Source: Candidatus Omnitrophota bacterium (lineage in GTDB: Bacteria > Omnitrophota > Gorgyraeia > Duberdicusellales > 4484-171). Taken from it: a DNA stretch of 9,507 nt. The stretch spans positions 1 through 9,507 of the forward strand of contig WJKZ01000123.1 in the NCBI GenBank assembly GCA_014728785.1, in the 5' to 3' direction. Positions 1 through 5,847 of this stretch are shown in pieces (within the stretch, counting starts at the first letter, position 1; the number at the start of each line of letters is the position of its first letter). The position numbers were made by a program, and so were the translations under genes. The notes beneath the pieces were generated by a model. That model saw only the letters and a program-made list of their open reading frames with translations. It was not told where the DNA came from and did no database searches.

Positions 1-1
1 C

Positions 2-175
2 GGTTATTCTGTGTGGCTCACTGATTTTTCAAGGACTCTTGAGGGGGTAGTTTACGATAAAGACGTTTTAGATATATTGCGATATGGAGAAAAGGTGGAT
101 ATAGTTTTTTCCCTGGATAAAAATAATTACCATAATTTACCCCGTTTGATTATCCGCGATTGCAGAATTTCCTGA
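2..175 (+). CDS. recJ: RecJ-like single-stranded-DNA exonuclease, C-terminal end (partial)
   Basis: This is the final 57 codons and TGA stop of a gene that begins upstream of the window. The frame starting at base 2 is open to 175. The visible tail contains GEKVDIVFSLDKNNYHN followed by LPRLIIRDCRIS. This matches the end of the RecJ OB-fold domain, where a 'vDivF...N.y.g...l.ikDir' pattern is typical. RecJ is a 5'-to-3' single-stranded-DNA exonuclease of the DHH family that acts in recombination and mismatch or base-excision repair. The catalytic DHH/DHHA1 motifs lie outside the window, so the assignment rests only on this C-terminal signature. The gene converges on rpmB with a gap of about 100 bases, in which I see no convincing terminator hairpin. 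Confidence 0.62.
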   Translation, partial: GYSVWLTDFSRTLEGVVYDKDVLDILRYGEKVDIVFSLDKNNYHNLPRLIIRDCRIS

Positions 176-276
176 AGGTCTCTCTATTTAAAGGCGTATT
201 CCCGTAATTAGCCACCCCTTAACCGGAAACCTGTTTTATAGAACTGGAGTTAAATTACAGCTTTTTTGGAGGGATG

Positions 277-537
277 TTACTCTGCCTGAGAAACAGCGGC
301 CTTTTTTCTGGGGGTGATGGGGACTTTTCCGCTTTTAATACATTTGGTACAGACCAGAATTTTTTTAACTTTGCCTTGAGAAAATATTTTTTTTGGCTGG
401 AGGTTGGGATAGAACTTACGTTTTGTAATCCCGGTGGTTTTTTTGCCAACACCGCCTTTTTTCTTAGCTAGACCTCTCCGGGAAATGGAATTCCCGGTTA
501 ATGCTCTTTTTCCGCAAATTTCACATCTTCTGCTCAT
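277..537 (-). CDS. rpmB: 50S ribosomal protein L28
   Basis: This encodes an 86-residue bL28, a component of the large ribosomal subunit. It opens with MSRRCEICGKRALTGNSISR, the conserved L28 N-terminus, and continues through the basic TKRKFYPNLQPKKI segment. It is the zinc-binding ('C+') form: Cys5 and Cys8 pair with Cys63 and Cys66 (VCTKCIKSGKV). At 86 residues it is slightly longer than many bacterial L28 proteins (roughly 60-80), because of a short basic and polar C-terminal tail. There is no Shine-Dalgarno sequence before the ATG; a strong promoter ends 8 bases upstream instead, so translation is probably leaderless. The gene stands alone, convergent with the upstream recJ-like gene and followed on its 5' side by non-coding repeat DNA. 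Confidence 0.95.
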   Translation of the reverse strand: MSRRCEICGKRALTGNSISRRGLAKKKGGVGKKTTGITKRKFYPNLQPKKIFSQGKVKKILVCTKCIKSGKVPITPRKKAAVSQAE

Positions 538-545
538 AGGTAGTT

Positions 546-573
546 AATATACTAACAATTTCCCGATTGTCAA
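546..573 (-). promoter_or_regulatory. sigma70-type promoter of rpmB
   Basis: On the minus strand, a perfect -35 TTGACA (568-573), a 16-base spacer and a -10 TATATT (546-551) lie immediately upstream of the rpmB ATG (535-537). Only 8 bases separate the -10 box from the start codon. A start site at the usual 6-8 bases past the -10 would give a 5' leader of only about 0-2 bases. This is a sequence match to the general sigma70 consensus; the start site itself is inferred. Confidence 0.75.
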
Positions 574-669
574 GATAAATTATTACAATAGGGGAAAGCA
601 CCTCTTCAATTTGGCACCGGTATCGGTCTGGTCTTAGTCTGAGTATGGTCATCGGTATAGGCTACACTA

Positions 670-739
670 CAGGCTGCAAGCTACAGGTTTCAAGCTACAA
701 GTTACAAGTTGCAGGCTGCAGGCCGCAAGTCCCAGGCCA
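670..739. repeat. tandem degenerate heptanucleotide repeat, ten units
   Basis: Ten consecutive 7-base units fit the pattern CARGYYN: CAGGCTG, CAAGCTA, CAGGTTT, CAAGCTA, CAAGTTA, CAAGTTG, CAGGCTG, CAGGCCG, CAAGTCC, CAGGCCA. The first four positions (C-A-R-G) are invariant apart from purine exchange. It sits in the 281-base non-coding stretch between the rpmB start and the helicase stop (538-818). The rest of that stretch holds only the rpmB promoter and GGTATCGGT/CATCGGTATAGG-like quasi-repeats near 618-663. The array resembles the short tandem heptamer repeats (STRR) known from cyanobacteria and similar intergenic arrays in other environmental genomes. No coding function is apparent. Confidence 0.8.
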
Positions 740-818
740 TGTGCAACTAACTATGAGCCATAAAAGTAGCCTGTCCTCCTTTTTCTGTTGCCTCTCCGGC
801 AGGCAGGCGCCCCCTTTT

Positions 819-2756
819 TTATATTTTCTGGCTGAGTTGTTTACGGGCGTTAACTTCATCCCTGTTAACTTTTTCTATGCATTGCCTGATTTCAGATTTA
901 AAATCTGAAGGTATTGCTTGTGATGATTTTATTTCCCGCAATACCTGTATACTCATACGGAAATAACGTATTATTTCCCCTTCATCGACCGTAGAAACTT
1001 TGTTGAGGTCAATAAGGCTTGCCCCTTGTATCCAGAGCCTGCAGACATCGCTTAGATGGAAAAAGAATTTTTTGCTCAGAGGGCTTATTCTGAAATGCTT
1101 TTCTTTTTTGTGAATGTATTTCATAAGCCTGTTCATATCTTTTTTTGTTTTTTTTAATTTTTTGTTGAATTTTGGCCGCCTTTCGCCTTTTCGAGGTTCG
1201 TAGACCAAAGAAGTGATAAGTGTGAATAGATCTTCTTCTTTGCAATTAAGCAGGAAACCGTTAGAAAATAGCTCTCCTACCGTAAGCTCAAAGCCGTATA
1301 CTCTTGAGGCAAGTTCTCCTTTAATGCTTATTTCTCCTTTTTCAATGTAGCCGAGGTCTTTCAGCAATTTTATTTTACGTCTTATGAGATTAAGCATTTC
1401 TTTTTTTTGCCACCCCCGGCTTTGGTGGAAGTGGAAGGAATTAGGGTAGATATCGAAAATTTTATTTCCGCTTATGTTGTAAAGATTTAAGATAGTAGCA
1501 TAACAGGAATTTAGCTGGCTTTTTATGGGTTCATACCTGCCGTATATTATTTTTTCCAGAGATTCTAAATCGATGTGTGAGGAATTTATGCGTGAAATTA
1601 CATAGCCTTCTTCATCAATTCCTCTCCTGCCGGAACGCCCTGCCATTTGGTAAAAGTCCCGTGTTTTTAAATAAGCATGGTATCGGCCGTAAAATTTGCT
1701 TAAAGAGTCAAAGACAACGGTTTTGGCAGGCATGTTTACCCCCAGGGCAAAGGTTTCTGTGGTGAATATCACTTTTATCAGGCCGGTTTGGAAAAGGCGT
1801 TCTATTATCTCCTTGAGAGCGGGCAGGAGCCCTGCGTGATGGTAGGCGATGCCTTTTTTGACCAGAGCTGTTATTGAATTTACATGGTAAGAGGATGATA
1901 TATCAAATTTATCCAGCAGTGTTGCGAAAAATTCGTTTATTTTTTCTTTTTCTTCCGGCAAGAGAAAATCATAACTTGCTGCTTCCTGAGCCAACTCTTC
2001 ACAGCGCCTCCGTGAAAATGAAAAATACAGGCAGGGGAGCCATTCTCTTGTATTTATGTTTTTCAACAGGGTAGATAATCTGTTGGGTTTGGTGAACAAG
2101 TATTGTTCTTTATAGGAGGGGTTTTTCAGGTTTTTTTTAACCAGCTTTGCTTTCTTTAAATCTTTCAGCTTATTATATATCTGATTATTACATTGAAAGT
2201 AAAAATGCAGAGGAACCGGTCTTTTTGGTTCGATTATGTTTTTTATAGGTACCTTATGGATTTTGTTCAGCCAATCGGTAAATTCATCTATGTTGGGAAT
2301 TGTAGCGCTTAAGGCGAGCATTTTCATCTCGGGTGGAAGAAGTATTATTGATTCTTCCCACACCGTACCCCTTTCAACATCATCAAGATAGTGGATTTCA
2401 TCGAATATTATCCAGTCACACTCTTTAAAGCTGTCCGATTCTACCAGGAGAGTGTTGCGGAAAATTTCGGTAGTCATTATAAGCAGAGGGGCGGTGCGGT
2501 TTATGCTTACATCACCGGTCACTATTCCGGTTTTGTCCGGATATTTACAGGAAAAATCCCGGAATTTCTGATTACTCAGGGCTTTTATAGGAGCAGTGTA
2601 AATAATTCGTTTATCGTGCTTGAGGGAATCTTCGATTATTCTCTCTGCAATTAAAGTTTTGCCCGCCCCCGTGGGGGCACTTACGATTACAGAGTTATTA
2701 TTTTTTGCGCAGTTTATTGCTTCTTTCTGAAATCTGTCTAACTCTATATTTCTCAT
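819..2756 (-). CDS. Ski2-like DExH-box RNA helicase with DSHCT domain
   Basis: This encodes a 645-residue superfamily 2 helicase, an ATP-driven RNA-unwinding enzyme related to Ski2, Mtr4, ISE2 and actinobacterial HelY. Visible motifs, in order: Walker A APTGAGKT (27-34), Ia APIKAL (55-60), TTEIFRN (95-101), DEIH (119-122), SAT (150-152), YFSFSRRRCEEL (244-255), HHAGLLP (306-312), TTETFALGVNMP (332-343) and motif VI QMAGRSGRRG (370-379). The C-terminus from about residue 470 resembles the DSHCT (Ski2/Mtr4 C-terminal helical) domain, including DEGEIIRYFRMSIQVLREI (591-609). The protein is much shorter than eukaryotic Mtr4/Ski2 and most HelY proteins (about 900 or more residues), so the arch insertion is reduced or absent. 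By family it should act in cytoplasmic RNA processing or decay, but its substrate is unknown. A lysine-rich tract (530-540) is encoded by A-runs. The ATG has no Shine-Dalgarno sequence and follows an extended -10 box directly. Confidence 0.9.
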   Translation of the reverse strand: MRNIELDRFQKEAINCAKNNNSVIVSAPTGAGKTLIAERIIEDSLKHDKRIIYTAPIKALSNQKFRDFSCKYPDKTGIVTGDVSINRTAPLLIMTTEIFRNTLLVESDSFKECDWIIFDEIHYLDDVERGTVWEESIILLPPEMKMLALSATIPNIDEFTDWLNKIHKVPIKNIIEPKRPVPLHFYFQCNNQIYNKLKDLKKAKLVKKNLKNPSYKEQYLFTKPNRLSTLLKNINTREWLPCLYFSFSRRRCEELAQEAASYDFLLPEEKEKINEFFATLLDKFDISSSYHVNSITALVKKGIAYHHAGLLPALKEIIERLFQTGLIKVIFTTETFALGVNMPAKTVVFDSLSKFYGRYHAYLKTRDFYQMAGRSGRRGIDEEGYVISRINSSHIDLESLEKIIYGRYEPIKSQLNSCYATILNLYNISGNKIFDIYPNSFHFHQSRGWQKKEMLNLIRRKIKLLKDLGYIEKGEISIKGELASRVYGFELTVGELFSNGFLLNCKEEDLFTLITSLVYEPRKGERRPKFNKKLKKTKKDMNRLMKYIHKKEKHFRISPLSKKFFFHLSDVCRLWIQGASLIDLNKVSTVDEGEIIRYFRMSIQVLREIKSSQAIPSDFKSEIRQCIEKVNRDEVNARKQLSQKI

Positions 2757-2765
2757 TTGCTTTTT

Positions 2766-2774
2766 ATTATATCA
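2766..2774 (-). promoter_or_regulatory. extended -10 promoter of the helicase gene
   Basis: The minus strand carries TGATATAAT, a perfect TATAAT (2766-2771) preceded by the TGn extension. It lies 9 bases before the helicase ATG (2754-2756). No good -35 box is present at 16-18 bases, which is normal for extended -10 promoters. The predicted transcript would begin within about 0-3 bases of the ATG. No ribosome-binding site is visible. Confidence 0.55.
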
Positions 2775-2845
2775 GATTGGGAGGAATAACTATAATTATC
2801 GGTCTCAAAGATTAGCCCGGCCAAATAAGGCAGGAGTTTTCAAAA

Positions 2846-2929
2846 TGCCGAAGGAGGGAGTCGAACCCTCACCTTCTTGCGAAGACATGATTTTGAGTCA
2901 TGCGCGTCTGCCAGTTCCGCCACTTCGGC
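2846..2929 (-). tRNA. tRNA-Leu (anticodon CAA)
   Basis: This is an 84-base class II tRNA on the minus strand. The acceptor stem GCCGAAG pairs with CTTCGGC, followed by discriminator A (2846). The anticodon arm CATGA-CTCAAAA-TCATG places anticodon CAA at 2893-2895, decoding UUG. A long variable arm (TCTTCGCAAGA region) precedes the T arm GAGGG-TTCGACT-CCCTC. Long variable arm, anticodon and discriminator A all agree with leucine. The 3' CCA is not encoded, so CCA must be added by the tRNA nucleotidyltransferase. Confidence 0.96.
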
Positions 2930-2939
2930 AACTTATAAA

Positions 2940-2968
2940 AATATAGCATTGCCCCAATCCTTTGTCAA
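2940..2968 (-). promoter_or_regulatory. promoter of tRNA-Leu
   Basis: On the minus strand, a perfect -35 TTGACA (2963-2968), a 17-base spacer and a -10 TATATT (2940-2945) preceded by TGC (extended -10 form) lie just upstream of the tRNA-Leu 5' end at 2929. Transcription would start only a few bases before the mature tRNA. Confidence 0.8.
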
Positions 2969-2975
2969 TTGACAA
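2962..2975. repeat. perfect 14-base palindrome over the tRNA-Leu -35 box
   Basis: TTGTCAATTGACAA is its own reverse complement and contains TTGACA on both strands. The minus-strand copy is the tRNA-Leu -35 box. The plus-strand copy has no matching -10 at 16-18 bases, so it does not make a second promoter. It may be a protein-binding site or a coincidence of AT-rich promoter sequence. Confidence 0.5.
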
Positions 2976-3046
2976 TTAGCTTTCATTTAAAACCTTATCA
3001 GATTGCTCTTAAATTTACAGCTGTCATAACACGCATTCTTTGCCGA

Positions 3047-3075
3047 TTGACATTTAATGAACTAAATGATATATT
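3047..3075 (+). promoter_or_regulatory. promoter of tRNA-Ala
   Basis: A perfect -35 TTGACA (3047-3052), a 17-base spacer ending in TGA, and a -10 TATATT (3070-3075) give the same arrangement as the tRNA-Leu promoter. The expected start is near 3082, about 13 bases before the mature tRNA-Ala. Confidence 0.8.
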
Positions 3076-3094
3076 TGAAAACACAGTTTTTTGT

Positions 3095-3167
3095 GGGGCC
3101 GTAGTTCAGCTGGGAGAACGCTACGCTGGCAGCGTAGAGGTCACGGGTTCAAATCCCGTCGGCTCCA
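3095..3167 (+). tRNA. tRNA-Ala (anticodon GGC)
   Basis: This is a 73-base tRNA. Acceptor strand GGGGCCG pairs with CGGCTCC and includes the G3:U70 wobble pair that marks alanine tRNAs for AlaRS. The anticodon arm CTACG-CTGGCAG-CGTAG puts GGC at 3128-3130, decoding GCC and GCU. The T arm is CGGG-TTCAAAT-CCCG with an extra closing pair, and the discriminator is A3167. CCA is not encoded. It is transcribed divergently from tRNA-Leu. Confidence 0.97.
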
Positions 3168-3227
3168 TATATCTTTCCTTTCTTCAACTTCCCCAACAGT
3201 TTAGTTTTATATTTTTCCAGAAAAATG

Positions 3228-3256
3228 TTGCAATTCCATAATTACAAACATATAAT
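3228..3256 (+). promoter_or_regulatory. promoter of the omptin-like gene
   Basis: A -35 TTGCAA (3228-3233, four of six consensus bases), a 17-base spacer and a perfect -10 TATAAT (3251-3256) lie about 40 bases before the ATG at 3296. The predicted leader is about 30 bases. Unlike rpmB and the helicase gene, this leaves room for a ribosome-binding site, although only a weak AGG (3280-3282) is visible. Confidence 0.6.
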
Positions 3257-3295
3257 GATTATAGTAAATTACAAAAAACAGGTAATAATTATTGA

Positions 3296-4624
3296 ATGAG
3301 TAAGAAAATATTATTATTTAGTGCTGTCGCCTTATTGTTCCTGCCTGAAGCCGTATTTTCTCAAGATTCAAAAAGAAACGAAAACCATTTAGCTGAGGGC
3401 TTTGCTCAAGGTTACAACCCCAATGAATACGAACTTGTCCCCGAGATTATAGGAGAAGGGGTATATCAAAATCGTGACGGATCAAGACCTGTCAGCCTAA
3501 GAGATGCGAAGATAAATTATGCCCTTAATAAGCTGGAAGGTACTCCCGTAGCCGGCAAAGTTTCCTCAGGCGATGGAAAAAATATTGAAACTCTGCCCGA
3601 CAATGTCAAAGGATACAAAAATGAAAGCAATTACCCCTCTCAAAACAATATAGCTTCTTATAAGGATATGTATCCTGCCTCAAGAGGCCGGGTTATCAAG
3701 AAAGCTCTGGATGATATGGTATTCGAGGTAAGTTTTTCTTACATGATACCCTACGGAGAACAGAAGTTCAGTATAATATCGGAAACATCAGGCAGGAAGA
3801 TTTCCGAACTCACCTATCCTATTAAAGGCGGAATTTTTATTGTTAATGGAGAAGTTAATCTGGGTCCTAAGATATCTGTGGGCGGCAGGTACGGAAGCAG
3901 TAATTTTCGTTCCACAACCTGTTCTGATGAGGACTGGGGATTTTGGGCAATGCATAATGGAGCTCCTGAATATATAGATTATCAGATAACCGAGCAAAAA
4001 TGCGAGTCTAATATGGAGTTTTTTGACATTAATCTTTATTACCGTCTGTATAAATGGAATAAAGAGGATATTAACAAAGATGTCCGGGATTTTTTTGAAA
4101 TCGATGAGGTGAGCCTTGATGTCTTTGCCGGTTACCAGGAACAATCAGGGACATATAGAATGAAAGATCCTTTCACCGAATATAAAAGATATGTCAACGG
4201 TGCATGGTGGCAGCTTGATGGTCTTCCTCTATACGCCGGTTTAGATTCCTTCTATAAAATAAAATACAAAGGCCCCAGGGCCGGTTTGCGCCTGGAAGGT
4301 GCATTAAACAAAAGATTGTTTTCGCGCTTGAGCTTTGCTTATTCCTGGCTTGAGACCAATGCCCGTGGATGGTGGAATCTCCGGGATTACTCTTTCTGGC
4401 AGGAGGGGGATGGCGGCTACGCGATAAATTTCAATATTGAGGCTTTTTACAGGTTAAACCCCAATTGGTTTTTAGGCATGGCTTTTGTCTATACAGATTA
4501 CCGGCAGGATGAGATGAAAGAATCGGGCACCCAGCCCGGTTTTGATTATACCGATGCCGATATAGTAAGAGATGTAAATTGCAGGATTTACGGCCCGGCT
4601 TTTCAGGTCGGATTTATGTGGTAA
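3296..4624 (+). CDS. omptin-like outer-membrane beta-barrel protein, active site altered
   Basis: This encodes a 442-residue exported protein. Residues 1-22 form a signal peptide (KK, a hydrophobic core, then AVFS before Q). Residues 23 to about 140 are a polar N-terminal region without recognised domains. From about 145 to 442 the sequence follows the omptin (OmpT/Pla) beta-barrel order: GRKISELTYPIKGGIFIVNG (166-185, like OmpT GRKVSQLDWK), ISVGGRYG, SDEDW (210-214), DVFAGYQEQSGTYRM (275-289), a GLPLYAGLDSFYKIKYKGPRAGL stretch in two parts (309-320, 321-331), YSWLET (349-354) and an aromatic C-terminus FMW. OmpT uses Asp83, Asp85, Asp210 and His212. Asp211 and Asp213 here match the first pair, but the loop after WLET contains no histidine, so the Asp-His dyad seems absent. 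This suggests a non-proteolytic barrel or a different chemistry. It also resembles the 'Protochlamydia outer membrane protein' group. It appears monocistronic. I am confident of the barrel, less of the family. Confidence 0.75.
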   Translation: MSKKILLFSAVALLFLPEAVFSQDSKRNENHLAEGFAQGYNPNEYELVPEIIGEGVYQNRDGSRPVSLRDAKINYALNKLEGTPVAGKVSSGDGKNIETLPDNVKGYKNESNYPSQNNIASYKDMYPASRGRVIKKALDDMVFEVSFSYMIPYGEQKFSIISETSGRKISELTYPIKGGIFIVNGEVNLGPKISVGGRYGSSNFRSTTCSDEDWGFWAMHNGAPEYIDYQITEQKCESNMEFFDINLYYRLYKWNKEDINKDVRDFFEIDEVSLDVFAGYQEQSGTYRMKDPFTEYKRYVNGAWWQLDGLPLYAGLDSFYKIKYKGPRAGLRLEGALNKRLFSRLSFAYSWLETNARGWWNLRDYSFWQEGDGGYAINFNIEAFYRLNPNWFLGMAFVYTDYRQDEMKESGTQPGFDYTDADIVRDVNCRIYGPAFQVGFMW

Positions 4625-4789
4625 TTTACCTTCATTTTCCATCCCAAAGACGCAAATCTCCCGTTTTAGATATTACTTCGGTAAATCAGGAAACCTACTT
4701 TGAAACCGGTATAATTCTGTGTACCTTTCTGCCATTGTCGCAATCGTAGGTTTGAGGGTACCTGTTTTTAGATACGGTGAGGTTTGGGA

Positions 4790-4954
4790 GTGAAATTATT
4801 ATTGGAAGATAAAAACACTTGTGATAAAATTAGCCTCAATTTACCGGTAGCCGAAAAGCTTAATTTTTACCTGCTGCATTCCGGCGTGCGGCCACTCAAA
4901 ACCATAGGGTCACAGAACCTCAACGATTTTTATAGTCAGGCGGTTGAAAATTGA
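4790..4954 (+). CDS. small ORF (54 codons) of unknown function, coupled to nfo
   Basis: A GTG start at 4790 with GGTGAGG (4776-4782) 7 bases upstream opens a 54-codon frame ending in TGA at 4952-4954. The protein begins MKLLLEDKNTCDKISLNLPV and continues AEKLNFYLLHSGVRPLKTIG, SQNLNDFYSQAVEN. It has no signal peptide or membrane segment, and one cysteine. I do not recognise a family. Support for it being real: a good Shine-Dalgarno sequence, and a stop that overlaps the TTG start of nfo by 4 bases (TTGA, 4951-4954), typical of translational coupling. A TTG at 4802 is an alternative start. The 165 bases before it (4625-4789) contain only an AAACCTAC/GTAGGTTT inverted repeat and a lone TATAAT (4710-4715). 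Confidence 0.5.
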   Translation: MKLLLEDKNTCDKISLNLPVAEKLNFYLLHSGVRPLKTIGSQNLNDFYSQAVEN

Positions 4955-5796
4955 TTAATCTGGGAGTTCATGTATCTATAGCCGGAAGTATTCATAAATC
5001 GGTAGGAAGAGCTGCCGGGCTTGGCTGTACTACTATGCAGATATTTTTGCGAAATCCCCGCCAGTGGAGAAAAAGAAAATTAAACGGGGAAGAGATAGAA
5101 ATTTTTAGAGAGAGTATGGACCGTGAAAAAATAAAACCGCTTGTAGTCCATATACCTTATATTTCCAACCTCGCTTCAAACAAACGCCGGTTCTACAAGA
5201 TCACGATAAGAGAATTTATAACCGACTTAAAGGAAGCCGACAAGTTAGGGGCTCATTTTTTCGTTGCCCATATGGGTTCTTTCAGGGGAGGTACTGAAAT
5301 TTTAGGGTTGCTGAGGGTGGCAAACGCGTTAAACAGAATACTTGAATCTACCGAAAAAGTGAAAACTTCTATACTTATTGAGAATACTTCCGGCAGTGGA
5401 AAATGGCTGGGTTATAATTTTTCCCATTTTCGCTTTGTACTGGAACGCCTGAAGCAGGCTGACAGGATAGGTATATGCCTGGATACAGCTCATGCCTGGG
5501 CAGCCGGCTATAAAATAGATACAAAGTCAGGAGTGGACAATCTTTTAAGTGATATAGATAAGAAGGTGGGTATAAAAAAGTTGAAAATAATTCATCTTAA
5601 TGATACCCTGATTGGATTGGGTAAAAAGGTCGACAGACACGCTGATATAGGTAAGGGCAGTATCGGTAAAAAAGGTTTAGGGGCGATAGTAAATCATCCG
5701 GTTTTAAGAAACTTGCCTTTCATACTTGAGACTCCGAAAACGAACGAGGAAGACGATATTAGAAATTTAAATATGGTCCGCTCGCTGGTAAAATAG
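4951..5796 (+). CDS. nfo: endonuclease IV (AP endonuclease)
   Basis: This encodes a 281-residue TIM-barrel, zinc-dependent endonuclease IV. It cleaves the DNA backbone 5' to abasic sites in base-excision repair. All nine metal ligands known from E. coli Nfo are present in the right order: His67, His107, Glu144, Asp178, His181, His215, Asp228, His230 and Glu260. Supporting motifs are LGVHVSIAGS (4-13), NPRQWR (35-40), ILIENTSGSGKWLGYNFSHF (141-160), GICLDTAHAWAAGY (174-187), HLNDT (215-219) and VDRHADIGKGSIG (227-239). Length is close to that of E. coli Nfo (285). The start is TTG at 4951, supported by AGGCGG (4938-4943) 7 bases upstream and by conservation right from MINLGVHVS. The next ATG would remove barrel strand 1. 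It overlaps the upstream small ORF by 4 bases and is probably co-transcribed with leuS, 51 bases downstream. Confidence 0.95.
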   Translation: MINLGVHVSIAGSIHKSVGRAAGLGCTTMQIFLRNPRQWRKRKLNGEEIEIFRESMDREKIKPLVVHIPYISNLASNKRRFYKITIREFITDLKEADKLGAHFFVAHMGSFRGGTEILGLLRVANALNRILESTEKVKTSILIENTSGSGKWLGYNFSHFRFVLERLKQADRIGICLDTAHAWAAGYKIDTKSGVDNLLSDIDKKVGIKKLKIIHLNDTLIGLGKKVDRHADIGKGSIGKKGLGAIVNHPVLRNLPFILETPKTNEEDDIRNLNMVRSLVK

Positions 5797-5847
5797 TATA
5801 TTATAAATGTTTGAGTTTTAAGGTCAGAAAATACGTGAGGAAAAGCT

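Noticed and set aside
670..739. Possible CRISPR array
   Set aside because: Units are 7 bases, contiguous and degenerate, with no spacers and no cas genes.
789..820. Terminator-like TGCCT/AGGCA hairpin with a later T6 run
   Set aside because: The stem is only 5 bp, is separated from the T run by about 10 bases, and points in the plus direction where no gene needs terminating.
645..908. 87-codon open frame across the heptamer array
   Set aside because: It is made of the repeat read in frame (KLQV-type peptide) plus antisense of the helicase 3' end; no ribosome-binding site or protein family.
1140..1163. Dense A-runs in the helicase coding strand as a programmed frameshift site
   Set aside because: The A-run followed by C is not in the X XXY YYZ phase, and the 0-frame continues into a well-conserved DSHCT domain, so no frameshift is needed.
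2969..3241. 90-codon open frame on the plus strand
   Set aside because: It runs straight through the tRNA-Ala gene and its promoter, and its peptide is the translation of the tRNA.
4710..4715. TATAAT upstream of the small ORF and nfo
   Set aside because: No -35 at 16-18 bases and no TGn extension, so there is too little to call a promoter, although the operon needs one somewhere here.
4691..4753. AAACCTAC ... GTAGGTTT inverted repeat
   Set aside because: Perfect 8-bp arms but about 47 bases apart, with no T tract or mobile-element features; may be chance in the intergenic DNA.
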